32,896 nucleotides of DNA from Nocardiopsis trehalosi NBRC 14201 (GCF_001552555.1 NZ_BCRK01000054.1:1-32896), one strand, 5' to 3'; shown: positions 17,177 to 25,152, counted from the stretch's first letter. The notes: a model not told the origin generated them from the letters alone. Program-made: numbers and translations.

Positions 17177-17695
17177 ATGTCGAGACTGAACCCCCGTCGA
17201 GGACTCCCCGGTGCGCTGGGCACCGCGGTGCTCGGTTCGCTGTGCCTGGGCGGCGCCCTCGCCTACACCTTCGCCGTGGGCGGCTCCCTCATGGCCCAGC
17301 CGGACGCCTCGCCGGCGCAGACCCCGGTCGACACCGTCAGCGAGGCCAACGCCATCCCGGAGGCCCCCGTCGGCCTGCTGCGCATCAGCGTCATCGACCA
17401 GGGCCGCGCCTACGTGCAGAACCTCGCCTGCACCGGCGACCCCGACGCCGACCCCGCCGCGTGCGGGCACATGGCCCAGGTCCAGGCCGACCTCGCGGAG
17501 GACGGCGACGACACCTCCCCCTTCGCCGAGGTCCCCGAAGGCGCGGTCTGCACCGAGGAGCTGTACGGCCCGCAGGAGGCCGTGATCACCGGCACCTGGC
17601 AGGGCGCCGAGATCGACACCGAGGTCACCCGGGTCGGCTCCTGCGAGGAGGCCCGCTGGCAGCGGCTCCGGCCGGTCACCGACCCGCTGGTCTGA
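17177..17695 (+). CDS. Subtilisin inhibitor-like (SSI family) secreted protease inhibitor
   Basis: The protein has 172 residues from ATG 17177, with GAAGAG 8 bases upstream (GTG 17168 in frame is less likely). An Arg-rich head and hydrophobic stretch (about 12-40) form a signal peptide or anchor. The SSI fold is marked by LLRISVIDQGRAYVQNLAC, four conserved cysteines (C85, C96, C125, C156, expected as C85-C96 and C125-C156) and ITGTWQGAEID, matching the SSI strand after the reactive loop. The reactive loop reads C-TEELYGP, where SSI has C-PMVYDP: one residue longer, with Glu at P1 in either alignment. Glu at P1 would not suit subtilisin, so the target protease is unclear. It is the first gene of the plus-strand series. 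Confidence 0.85.
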   Translation: MSRLNPRRGLPGALGTAVLGSLCLGGALAYTFAVGGSLMAQPDASPAQTPVDTVSEANAIPEAPVGLLRISVIDQGRAYVQNLACTGDPDADPAACGHMAQVQADLAEDGDDTSPFAEVPEGAVCTEELYGPQEAVITGTWQGAEIDTEVTRVGSCEEARWQRLRPVTDPLV

Positions 17696-17738
17696 CCCGC
17701 GGCGCGCCGCGCCGCCCGCGGCCCGATAATCGGAGCCC

Positions 17739-18560
17739 ATGGACACCATCGAGGTCGCCGACCCGGCCGACGACCGCCTGGCCGACTACGTGCGGCTGCG
17801 CGACGTCAACCTCCGCCGCAGCCTGGAGGCCGAGCACGGCCTGTTCATGGCCGAGGGCGAGAAGGTCATCCGCCGCGCGCTGCGCGCCGGGTTCGCCCCC
17901 CGCTCGCTGCTGCTGACGCGGCGCCGGCTCGCCGCGCTCGCCGACGTCGCCGCGGCGGTCGACGCCCCCGTCTACGTCGTCGCCGAGGAGGTCGCCGAGG
18001 CCCTGGTCGGCTTCGACCTGCACCGCGGCGCCCTCGCCTCCTTCCACCGCCGGCCGCTGCCCGCGCCGGCCGAGGTGCTCGCCGGCGCCCGCCGGGTGGT
18101 GGTCCTGGAGGACGTCGTCGACCACACCAACGTCGGCGCGATCTTCCGCAGTGCCGCCGGTCTGGGCGTCGACGCCGTCCTGCTGTCGCCCCGCTGCGCC
18201 GACCCGCTCTACCGCCGTTCGGTGAAGGTGTCCATGGGCGCCGTCTTCGCCCAGCCCTACGCCCGCCTGGCCGACTGGCACGGCGGCCTCGGCGAGCTGC
18301 GCGACCGCGGCTTCCGGCTGCTGGCCCTCACCCCCGGGCCGGGGTCGGTCCCGCTGGCGCGGGCGGTGGCCGAGCTCGGCCCGGACGCGCGCGTCGCCCT
18401 GCTCCTCGGCACCGAGGGCGACGGGCTGTCCGCGCGCTGGCTGGACCAGGCCGACACGGCCGTGCGCGTCCCCATGGCCGGCCGCGACGTCGACTCCCTC
18501 AACGTCACCGCCGCCGCGGCGATCGCCTGCTATGAACTGGTGCGCGCCGACCCCGGGTGA
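17739..18560 (+). CDS. SpoU/TrmH-family RNA 2'-O-methyltransferase
   Basis: This 273-residue SPOUT enzyme uses SAM to methylate a ribose 2'-OH in rRNA or tRNA. The N-terminal substrate-binding domain (1-110) includes HGLFMAEGEKVIRRALRAG. The trefoil-knot catalytic domain has motif 1 HTNVGAIFRSAAGLGVDAV (129-147, N131 and R137), motif 2 LLLGTEGDGLS (221-231) and motif 3 VPMAGRDVDSLNVTAAAAIA (244-263). All three are intact. The exact substrate is unknown; similar proteins include 23S rRNA methylases of the TsnR/TlyB type. A GGAG lies 3 bases before the ATG, which is short. It follows the SSI gene by 43 bases. Confidence 0.95.
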   Translation: MDTIEVADPADDRLADYVRLRDVNLRRSLEAEHGLFMAEGEKVIRRALRAGFAPRSLLLTRRRLAALADVAAAVDAPVYVVAEEVAEALVGFDLHRGALASFHRRPLPAPAEVLAGARRVVVLEDVVDHTNVGAIFRSAAGLGVDAVLLSPRCADPLYRRSVKVSMGAVFAQPYARLADWHGGLGELRDRGFRLLALTPGPGSVPLARAVAELGPDARVALLLGTEGDGLSARWLDQADTAVRVPMAGRDVDSLNVTAAAAIACYELVRADPG

Positions 18561-18622
18561 TCACCGCGCCCCCGGCCGCCGGTACTGTGCACGCAGCAGC
18601 AGCGCCGAGCGGAGGGGGAGCG

Positions 18623-19528
18623 ATGGCCGACGTGGCCCTGGTGCCCTGGGAGCAGAACGCCGAACGGGCCCCCGAGGGCGTGCGGGCCGTCGTCTACGAC
18701 GGCGAGGGCGAACCGCCCGCCGAGGCCGCCGACGCCGTCCTGTACGTCGTGCCCTACGGCCGCGGACAGCGGCTCGACGTCATGGCCGGGATGCCCCGCC
18801 TGCGCGCGGTGCAGCTGCTCACCGCCGGCTACGAGCACGCCCTGGCGGCCCTGCCGGACGGGGTGGCCCTGCACAACGGGCGCGGCCTGCACGACGCCAG
18901 CACCGCCGAGCACGCCGTGGCGCTGATGCTCGCGGCCCAGCGCGAGCTGCCCCGCTGGGCGCTCGATCAGACCGCCCGCCGGTGGGCGCCCCATTACACC
19001 CGCTCCCTCGCCGGCAGCCGGGTGCTGATCGTCGGCCACGGCAGCATCGGCGCGGCGATCGAGCGCCGCCTGCTCCCGTTCGAGATCGAGGTGGTGAAGG
19101 TGGCCCGCCGGGCCCGCCCGGAGCAGGGCGTGCACCCGGTCGCCGACCTGCCGCGGCTGCTGCCCGGCGCCGATGCCGTGGTCCTCGTCGCCCCGCACAC
19201 CCCCGAGACCGAAGGGCTGATCGGCGCGCGCGAGCTGGCCCTGCTGCCCGACGACGCCCTCGTGGTCAACGTCGGCCGCGGCCCTCTGCTCGACACCGGG
19301 GCGCTGCTCGCCGAGAAGGGCCGCGTGCGCGCCGCCCTGGACGTCACCGACCCCGAGCCGCTGCCGGCGGACCACCCGCTGTGGGACGCGCCGGGCGTCC
19401 TCGTCACCCCGCACGTCGCGGGCGGGTCGGCCGCCTTCTACCCGCGCGCCCGCCGGTTCGTCGACGCCCAGCTCCGGCGGTGGGCCGCCGGGGAGCCGCT
19501 GGCCAACGAGGTGCGCGCCGGCGGGTGA
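18623..19528 (+). CDS. D-isomer-specific 2-hydroxyacid dehydrogenase
   Basis: The protein has 301 residues from ATG 18623, set by the strong site GGAGGGGGAG just upstream. The Rossmann motif GHGSIG (138-143) and the catalytic set Arg219 (NVGRGPLLD), Glu245 (DPEPLP) and His264 (TPHVAGG) are all present. Arg162-Arg163 after the second strand (VVKVARRAR) suggests NADP(H) preference. It reduces or oxidises a 2-hydroxy/2-oxo acid in the cytoplasm; candidate substrates are glyoxylate or hydroxypyruvate, but this cannot be settled. The gene starts 62 bases after the methyltransferase stop and may be cotranscribed. Confidence 0.93.
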   Translation: MADVALVPWEQNAERAPEGVRAVVYDGEGEPPAEAADAVLYVVPYGRGQRLDVMAGMPRLRAVQLLTAGYEHALAALPDGVALHNGRGLHDASTAEHAVALMLAAQRELPRWALDQTARRWAPHYTRSLAGSRVLIVGHGSIGAAIERRLLPFEIEVVKVARRARPEQGVHPVADLPRLLPGADAVVLVAPHTPETEGLIGARELALLPDDALVVNVGRGPLLDTGALLAEKGRVRAALDVTDPEPLPADHPLWDAPGVLVTPHVAGGSAAFYPRARRFVDAQLRRWAAGEPLANEVRAGG

Positions 19529-19571
19529 GCCCCCGCCGCGCCACGCGGCGCGACGCGAAACAGCCCTTCGG

Positions 19572-19589
19572 GGGGATGGAAATGTCCCC
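19572..19589. repeat. Inverted repeat before the polymerase gene
   Basis: GGGGATGGAAATGTCCCC has 5-base arms (GGGGA/TCCCC) around 8 bases, ending about 20 bases before the ATG at 19611 and just before its ribosome site. It may be an operator or a short leader hairpin; it could be chance. Confidence 0.3.
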
Positions 19590-19610
19590 TTGACGGAGGA
19601 CACTGTCACC

Positions 19611-21296
19611 ATGCGGGTAGCTGTGGACGCGGATGGCGAGGGCGGCGGCCGGTTGCGCGAGATCGGCGCCGACCGGGACTCCGACGGCGCCCTGTGGCGG
19701 GTGAGCGACCTCGCCGGGGCCGTCTCCGACTACGAGCACGCCATCCCCGACGCCCCGCGCTGGGTGTGGGCCGCCACCGACGAGGTCTACCCCCCGCTGG
19801 TGGGACACGCGCTGCGGGTGGCGCGCTGCCACGACGTCGCCCTGGTCGAGTCCCTCCTCCTCGGCTACCACGGGCGGTTCGGCGAGGCGCGGTCCGTCGG
19901 CGCCGCGTGGGCCCGGCTGCACGGCCGCGAGGTGCCGCCCGACCCCGTCATCCGCGGGACGGAGGGCGCCGAACCCCCGCCGGCGCTGTTCGAACCGGAC
20001 CGCTCGACCATCCCGCCCGACGTCGACCGCCTGCGCGCGCTCATCGAGGTGCACGCCGACCAGCAGCGCCGGATCGCGGCCCTGCCGCACCCGGGCCGGT
20101 TCGCGCTGCTGGCCGCCGTGGAGTCGGCCGGCGCCCTGGCCGCGGTCGAGATGCACCACGACGGCGTGCCGTGGCGCCCCGACGTGCACGACGCCGTGCT
20201 GACCGGGCTGCTCGGGCCGCGCCCGCCGCACGGGTCGCGGCCGCGCGTGCTGGCCGACCTGGAGGCGCGCATCTCCGCCGCGTTCGGCCGCCCGGTCAAC
20301 CCCGACTCCCCGGGCCAGCTCCTCAAGGCGTTCGCGGCCGCCGGCCGGTCCGTCCCGTCCACCCGCTCCTGGGTGCTGCGCGACGTCGACCACCCGGCGG
20401 TCCCGCTGCTGCTGCGCTACAAGGAGCTGTCCCGGCTGCACTCGGCGCACGGCTGGGCCTGGCTCGACACCTGGGTGCGGCGCGGCCGGTTCCGGCCGGA
20501 CTACGTCGTGGGCGGGGTGGTGTCGGGCCGCTGGGCCACCCGCGGCGGCGGCGCCCTGCAGATCCCCAAGGCGGTCCGCCGGGCCGTGGTGGCCGACCCC
20601 GACTGGACACTGGTCGCCGCCGACGCCGGCCAGCTGGAACCGCGCATCCTCGCCGCGGTCTCCGGCGACACCGCGCTGGCCGCCGCGGCCGGTGCCGACG
20701 ACCTCTACGCCCGGCTGGCCGGCGCCTTCCACGGCGACCGGCAGCGCGCCAAGATCGGCCTGCTCGCCGCGATGTACGGCCAGACCGGCGGCGACGCCGC
20801 CCCGCTGCTGGAGACGCTGCGCCGCGCCTACCCGCGCGCCCTGGACCACGTCGACGCCGCCGCCCGCGACGGCGAGGAGGGCCGGCTGGTCCGGTCGTGG
20901 CTGGGCCGCACCTGCCCGCCGCCCTCACCGATGTGGCGCCGCCTGGTGCTGGACGCCGACGCCCCCGCCGACGGCGACACCGCCGCGCGGCAGGCGCGCG
21001 AACGCGGCCGGTTCACCCGCAACTTCGTCGTGCAGGCGACCGCCGCCGAGTGGGCGCTGGTGTTCATGGCCGCCGTCCGCCGCGGGCTGGCCGCGCTCGA
21101 CACCGCCCACGGCGTGCCCCGGCTGGTGTTCTTCCAGCACGACGAGCTGGTGCTGCACGTGCCGCGGCGGTCCGCCGACGACGCCGTCGCGGTGCTGCGC
21201 GCGGCGGCCGAGGAGGCCCGCACGCTCATGTTCGGCGCCACCCCGGTGCGCTTCCCGCTCGACGTCGCGGTCGTCGACTGCTACGCCGACGCCTGA
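19611..21296 (+). CDS. Family-A DNA polymerase-like protein (annotated in actinomycetes as bifunctional 3'-5' exonuclease/DNA polymerase)
   Basis: The protein has 561 residues from ATG 19611 (GGAGGA 10 bases upstream; TTG 19590 is in frame). The N-terminal ~190 residues fill the place of the exonuclease domain, but I see no DEDD residues, so proofreading is unlikely. The polymerase domain has motif A DAGQLEPRILAAVSGD (D338; usual form DYSQIELR), motif B R377-x3-K381-x3-L385-x3-Y389-G390, and motif C QHDELVLHV (D511, E512). The two catalytic acidic residues and the O-helix Arg, Lys and Tyr are kept. The position equal to Phe762 of E. coli Pol I is Leu385, and the motif A Glu-Leu-Arg is Glu-Pro-Arg. 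It is separate from housekeeping polA (about 900 residues) and is probably a repair polymerase. Confidence 0.88.
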   Translation: MRVAVDADGEGGGRLREIGADRDSDGALWRVSDLAGAVSDYEHAIPDAPRWVWAATDEVYPPLVGHALRVARCHDVALVESLLLGYHGRFGEARSVGAAWARLHGREVPPDPVIRGTEGAEPPPALFEPDRSTIPPDVDRLRALIEVHADQQRRIAALPHPGRFALLAAVESAGALAAVEMHHDGVPWRPDVHDAVLTGLLGPRPPHGSRPRVLADLEARISAAFGRPVNPDSPGQLLKAFAAAGRSVPSTRSWVLRDVDHPAVPLLLRYKELSRLHSAHGWAWLDTWVRRGRFRPDYVVGGVVSGRWATRGGGALQIPKAVRRAVVADPDWTLVAADAGQLEPRILAAVSGDTALAAAAGADDLYARLAGAFHGDRQRAKIGLLAAMYGQTGGDAAPLLETLRRAYPRALDHVDAAARDGEEGRLVRSWLGRTCPPPSPMWRRLVLDADAPADGDTAARQARERGRFTRNFVVQATAAEWALVFMAAVRRGLAALDTAHGVPRLVFFQHDELVLHVPRRSADDAVAVLRAAAEEARTLMFGATPVRFPLDVAVVDCYADA

Positions 21297-21339
21297 CCGG
21301 AGGCGGCCGCGGGACGGTCTCCGTTCACCCCGGGGACGC

Positions 21340-21368
21340 TTGAAAACCGGCCCCGGTGCGCCCATGCT
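21340..21368 (+). promoter_or_regulatory. Candidate promoter of the NlpC/P60 gene
   Basis: TTGAAA (21340-21345) and CATGCT (21363-21368) are spaced by 17 bases, about 45 bases before the GTG at 21413. The -35 matches consensus in five of six bases; the -10 is weak. Confidence 0.4.
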
Positions 21369-21412
21369 TAGACCCGACCTGTCTCGATCGGCGCGGGAAA
21401 GCGGGGTTGGGT

Positions 21413-22591
21413 GTGCGGCATCGGCTGAGAACGTGCGCGGGGACGACGGCGGCCTTCGCGGTGGCGTTCACCGCCTTCGGCTCCCCGGCATGGGCGAGTC
21501 CCGAACCCCACGTGCAGGAGCGGCCGCCCATCGGCGCGCAGGGCGACACCCCCAGCGGGGCCGAGCCCGGCCGCACGGCGGGCGACGCCTCACCGCCCGT
21601 GGCCGACCCCGGCCGCCTCGACCGGGACGTGCGTGTCGCCCCGTTCGAGCGCGCCCGCTCCCGCGAGTACTTCGCGGTGCTGCCCGAGCCGCTGTCGCGC
21701 GCGGCCGTCGACGAGGTCACCGGGCTCGACGGCGTCGACGCGGTCGAGGTCGTCGACGCGGCCCGGGTCGACATCGACGGCGAGCCCACCTCCGTGCTGG
21801 GCGTCGACCCCTCGGCGTTCCGCAACTTCGCGCCCCGGCCGTCGGCGAAGTCCGACGACATCTGGCAGGGCCTCGCCGAGGGCGGGATCGCGCTGTCCGA
21901 CGAGGCCGGCCGGCAGCGGGGCCTGGACGTCGGCACCGAGGTCGGCATCGCCGGCGCCAACGGCGAGGTCACCCGCGAGGTCTGGACCCACGCCACCTCC
22001 GGTGTGGCCGGCATCGACGCCCTGGTCTCCCGCGACCTCGCCGCCGACCTCGGCTTCCCCGAGGGCAACGGCCTCATCGTCTCGGCCCCCGACGCCGACC
22101 TGTGGGAGCTGAAGGACCGCCTCGCCGAGGCGCTGGGCGAGGACGCCTCGCTGCAGCTCCTCGCCGAGGACCCCGACCCCCGACCGTCCGACGCCGAGGG
22201 CGCCCCGGTGGGCGACGACGTCATCGAGACCATGATCGCCGCCGCCGAGTCCCGCATCGGCGTCCCCTACGTGTGGGGCGGCGAGTCCATGGCCGAGGGC
22301 GGCTACGACTGCTCCGGCCTGGTCCAGTGGGCGTTCGCGCAGGCGGGTGTGGCCGTGCCGCGGGTGACCCACGACCAGTGGTACGTCGGCGAGCACCTCG
22401 ACTACGCCGACGCCCGGCGCGGCGACCTCATCTTCTGGCGCAACGACCCCACGGCCCCCGACTACATCTCGCACGTCGCCGTCTACCTGGGCGACGGGCG
22501 GATGCTGGAGGCGCCGCGGACCGGCCTGGACGTCCGGATCACCGACGTCCGCACGGCGAACATGGCCGGCGTGGTGCGGGTGCACGTGTAG
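21413..22591 (+). CDS. Secreted NlpC/P60 peptidoglycan hydrolase with an FtsX/MacB-ectodomain-like N-terminal region
   Basis: The protein has 392 residues from GTG 21413, chosen so that it begins with a signal peptide (VRHRLRTCAGTTAAFAVAFTAFGSPAWA, cleavage about 28). Residues 70-250 resemble the extracytoplasmic core of FtsX/MacB permeases: VTGLDGVDAVEVVDAARVDI, SVLGVDPSAF, LAEGGIALSDEAGRQRGLDVGTEV, DALVSRDLAADLG. No membrane segments accompany it. Residues 268-392 form an NlpC/P60 domain with Cys300 (YDCSGLVQW), His354 (SHVAVYLGDG) and Glu366 (MLEAPRTG). The Cys-His-Glu set, with 12 residues between His and Glu, matches RipA. It should cut peptide stems of peptidoglycan outside the membrane. 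The ectodomain call is by pattern only. Confidence 0.88.
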   Translation: MRHRLRTCAGTTAAFAVAFTAFGSPAWASPEPHVQERPPIGAQGDTPSGAEPGRTAGDASPPVADPGRLDRDVRVAPFERARSREYFAVLPEPLSRAAVDEVTGLDGVDAVEVVDAARVDIDGEPTSVLGVDPSAFRNFAPRPSAKSDDIWQGLAEGGIALSDEAGRQRGLDVGTEVGIAGANGEVTREVWTHATSGVAGIDALVSRDLAADLGFPEGNGLIVSAPDADLWELKDRLAEALGEDASLQLLAEDPDPRPSDAEGAPVGDDVIETMIAAAESRIGVPYVWGGESMAEGGYDCSGLVQWAFAQAGVAVPRVTHDQWYVGEHLDYADARRGDLIFWRNDPTAPDYISHVAVYLGDGRMLEAPRTGLDVRITDVRTANMAGVVRVHV

Positions 22592-22637
22592 CGGCGCCGG
22601 GCCCGCGCGGCGCCGGCACCGGTCCCCGGCAACGGCG

Positions 22638-22668
22638 AAGGGGCGGTACCGCGCCGGTACCGCCCCTT
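22638..22668 (+). terminator. Strong hairpin terminator after the NlpC/P60 gene
   Basis: AAGGGGCGGTACC (22638-22650) and GGTACCGCCCCTT (22656-22668) form a 13-bp perfect stem with a 5-base loop, then TCTCTCCTG. It ends the plus-strand gene series. Confidence 0.88.
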
Positions 22669-22900
22669 CTCTCCTGTCCGTGGAACCAACCGGGAGGGGG
22701 AGGCTGGGCCCGTGTTCAGGAGGGGGTGCAGGGCGCGTCACTGAGGGAGGGGGAGCCAGCGAAACCAGCCCTGCGTGTGGCTTATTCGATTATCGGACGA
22801 TGCCGCGGATAGGGAACATCGCCGACGTCCGGATCAAGGTAAGCAGCGCCGGCCCCATTTGGCAAGAGCGGAGTGCAGCGCCGCCATCACTCCTAAAGTA

Positions 22901-22914
22901 GCCGAAATATCGGC
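22901..22914 (-). terminator. Possible weak terminator of the gamma-glutamyltransferase gene
   Basis: GCCGA-AATA-TCGGC forms a 5-bp stem; on the minus strand it is followed by TACTTTAGG. It lies 46 bases past the stop at 22960. The stem is short, so an operator or chance palindrome is possible. Confidence 0.3.
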
Positions 22915-22959
22915 GGTCTATGGCAAAACAGCCAAGATCCCCCAGGCGTTCGGCGGATC

Positions 22960-24753
22960 TCAGCGGCCCGCCGCATAGCCCTGGGCGCCCCGCGGGTTGG
23001 CGCCCGCGCGCAGCACCCCGGTCTCGGGGTCGCGGGCGACGGCGGCGAGCCGGCCCAGCGACCACCCGTCGGAGACGATCAGCCGGTGGCCCCGGCGGCG
23101 CAGCTCGGCGATCGCCGCCTCGCCCAGGCGCGACTCCACCACCAGCTCCCCGGGGGCCATCTCGCGCGGGTGGAACGAGCTGGGGAAGGAGTTGTTGTGG
23201 AACATCGGGGCGTCCACGGCCTCCTGCAGGTTCATCCCGCCGTGCACCAGCCGGAGGAAGAACGTCAGCGACCACTGGTCCTGCTGGTCGCCGCCCGGGG
23301 TGCCGAACGCCAGCACGCCGCGGCCCTCCCGGGTGACGAGGGTCGGGGTGAGCGTGGTGCGCGGGCGCTTGCGGGGGGCCACGGCGGCCGGGGAGCGGGG
23401 GTCGAGCCAGAACATCTGCCCCCGGGTGCCGAGCGGGAAGCCGAGGGCCGGGATCACCGGGGAGCTGGCCAGCCAGCCGCCGCTGGGGGTCGCGGAGACC
23501 AGGTTGCCGTGCGCGTCGACCACGTCGAGGTGGCAGGTGTCGCCCCGCTGCTCCACGGGCGCGGCGCGCTCGCCGGTGCGGCTGACCGTGGGCTCCCCGC
23601 CCAGACCGGTGTCGGAGGTCTCGCCGGCCAGGCGCACCTCGGGCAGGTAGGGGGCGCGCCCGCCGGGGGAGCCGGGGCGCAGCTCGGCGGAGGCGTGCTC
23701 GCCCACCAGGGCGGCGCGCTCGGCGGCGTAACCGGGCGAGAGCAGGTCGTCGAGCGGGACGTCGGTGAAGTCGGGGTCGCCGTACCACGCCTCGCGGTCG
23801 GCGAACGCGAGCTTGGCGGACTCGGTGACCGTGTGCGCGAAGTCCGCCGAGAGCACGTCGAGGCCGCCGGTGTCCAGCGCCTCGGCGAGCCGGAGCTGCT
23901 GCAGGAAGACCGGCCCCTGGCCCCAGGGCCCGGTCTTGTGCACGGTCAGGCCCGCGTAGTCGACCGCGACGGGCGCCTCGTAGCCGGCGGACCACCCGGC
24001 GAGGTCGTCGCCGTCGAGCAGGGCGCGGTGGTGGCCGCCCGCGCCGTCGGGAACGGGCGCGGCCAGGGACGCCAGGATCTCCTCGGCGACGAACCCCTCG
24101 CGCCAGACGCGCCGGGCGGCGTCGATGCGGTTCTCCCGGGAGCCGCCCACCGCCTCCGACTCCGCCACCAGCCGCCGGTAGGTCGCGGCCAGCACCGGGT
24201 TGGTGAGGAACGCCCCCGCGGCGGGCGCGGCGCCCCCGGGCAGGTACACCTCGGCCGACCCCGGCCACCAGCGGGTGAAGACCTCGCGCATGGCGGCGAC
24301 CTTGTCGGCGATCTGCGGCAGCACCGGGTAGCCCCGCTCCGCGTAGCCGATCGCGTGGTCCAGCACGTCGCGCAGTTCGCGCGTGCCGTGGTCGCGGAGC
24401 AGCAGCGCCCAGGCGTCGAAGGCGCCGGGCACGCAGGCGGGCAGCACGCCGCTGCCGGGGACGCGGTCCAGCCCGGCGAACGCCTCCGGGACGGCCGCGG
24501 CGGGGGCGGGGCCCTGCCCGCACAGGACGGTGGGCTCGCCCCCGGCCGCCTGGAAGATGATCGGCACCTCGCCCGCCGGCCCGTTGAGGTGCGGCTCCAC
24601 GACCTGGAGCACGAACCCGGCGGCGACGGCGGCGTCGAAGGCGTTGCCGCCCCGCTCCAGGATCGACATGCCCGCCGCGCTGGCCAGCCAGTGGGTCGAG
24701 GAGACCATGCCGAAGTGGCCGCGCAGCTCGGGACGTGTGGTGGGGGCGGTCAT
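22960..24753 (-). CDS. ggt: Gamma-glutamyltransferase family protein
   Basis: The protein has 597 residues from ATG 24753, with AAAGG 7 bases upstream. It spans the full N-terminal nucleophile hydrolase family: the N-terminal GMVSSTHWLASAAGMSILERGGNAFDAAVAA block, then GPWGQGPVFLQQL, the autocleavage/nucleophile Thr406 in RGDTCHLDVVDAHGNLVSAT, and the small-subunit motif AFGTPGGDQQDQW. The enzyme moves or hydrolyses gamma-glutamyl groups of glutathione and related compounds. I see no signal peptide, so this member is likely cytoplasmic (YwrD-like), unlike secreted GGTs. Neighbouring genes do not reveal its substrate. Convergent with the NlpC/P60 gene. Confidence 0.94.
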   Translation of the reverse strand: MTAPTTRPELRGHFGMVSSTHWLASAAGMSILERGGNAFDAAVAAGFVLQVVEPHLNGPAGEVPIIFQAAGGEPTVLCGQGPAPAAAVPEAFAGLDRVPGSGVLPACVPGAFDAWALLLRDHGTRELRDVLDHAIGYAERGYPVLPQIADKVAAMREVFTRWWPGSAEVYLPGGAAPAAGAFLTNPVLAATYRRLVAESEAVGGSRENRIDAARRVWREGFVAEEILASLAAPVPDGAGGHHRALLDGDDLAGWSAGYEAPVAVDYAGLTVHKTGPWGQGPVFLQQLRLAEALDTGGLDVLSADFAHTVTESAKLAFADREAWYGDPDFTDVPLDDLLSPGYAAERAALVGEHASAELRPGSPGGRAPYLPEVRLAGETSDTGLGGEPTVSRTGERAAPVEQRGDTCHLDVVDAHGNLVSATPSGGWLASSPVIPALGFPLGTRGQMFWLDPRSPAAVAPRKRPRTTLTPTLVTREGRGVLAFGTPGGDQQDQWSLTFFLRLVHGGMNLQEAVDAPMFHNNSFPSSFHPREMAPGELVVESRLGEAAIAELRRRGHRLIVSDGWSLGRLAAVARDPETGVLRAGANPRGAQGYAAGR

Positions 24754-25152
24754 ACGGTGCCTTTCGCGTGGGTGGGGCGGGCGGCGCCGGGACAGGGGCG
24801 GTCCGATCGTTGGATGGTAGGCCCGACCACCGACCGCCGGGGAGGCCCATCGTAGATCCCGCCCCTCCACGGGCGCGTGGCTACGCCGGCGCGGGCGCCC
24901 TCGGCGCGGGTCGACGTGACGCAGGGGTTCCGTCGGCGCCATGGCCGCGCCCGCCGCCGCCACGGGGGCGGCCCCGCATGCCTGGAACCGCCTCGACCAA
25001 GGGAGGCCGGGGAGCGGGTCGGGGAGGCCGCGCGGCGCGCGGGGGGCGGCCCGACCGCCGGTCCCCGGCGCCGGCGAGGGAGAATCGGAGGCGGCGCACG
25101 TCCGGGCCGCTGCCGCGCGTCCCGGCGCCGACGGGGAGGGGGCGGACGGCCG
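24754..25152. other. 399-base divergent intergenic region
   Basis: It lies between gamma-glutamyltransferase (minus) and the 282-residue unknown gene (plus). Frames stay open on both strands, but their translations are Arg/Gly/Pro-rich and match nothing I recognise. The plus frame of the downstream gene is open back to 24877, which could mean a longer N-terminus. I find no clear promoter, hairpin or RNA gene. Confidence 0.5.

Larger units (their letters stand above)
22592..22959. other. 368-base intergenic region with terminator and lower-GC stretch
   Basis: It lies between the convergent NlpC/P60 and gamma-glutamyltransferase genes. It holds the strong hairpin at 22638-22668, then a stretch with visibly lower GC (about 22775-22935) including the palindrome GCCGAAATATCGGC (22901-22914) and TGGC-AAAACA-GCCA. 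Short open frames here (for example 22775-22978) show no recognisable protein. A small RNA or a decayed gene is possible, but I cannot support either. Confidence 0.5.

Noticed and set aside
19694-21343. 549-residue plus-strand frame within the polymerase gene
   Set aside because: Arg/Ala-rich +1 shadow of the polymerase frame, which carries all motifs.
21297-21412. Possible c-di-AMP (ydaO-type) riboswitch before the NlpC/P60 gene
   Set aside because: Such switches often precede wall hydrolases in actinomycetes, but the leader is too short and none of the conserved elements is visible.
20692-22812. 706-residue plus-strand frame spanning polymerase and hydrolase genes
   Set aside because: Arg/Pro-rich frame crossing two recognised genes and the terminator at 22638-22668.
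22775-22978. 67-residue open frame in the intergenic gap
   Set aside because: No ribosome site, no recognisable family, and it overlaps the end of gamma-glutamyltransferase.
23086-24855. 589-residue plus-strand frame
   Set aside because: Antisense to gamma-glutamyltransferase; low-complexity shadow typical of GC-rich DNA.
24877-25152. N-terminal extension of the 282-residue unknown protein
   Set aside because: Arg/Gly-rich composition with no hydrophobic core or ribosome site; looks non-coding, though it is not excluded.
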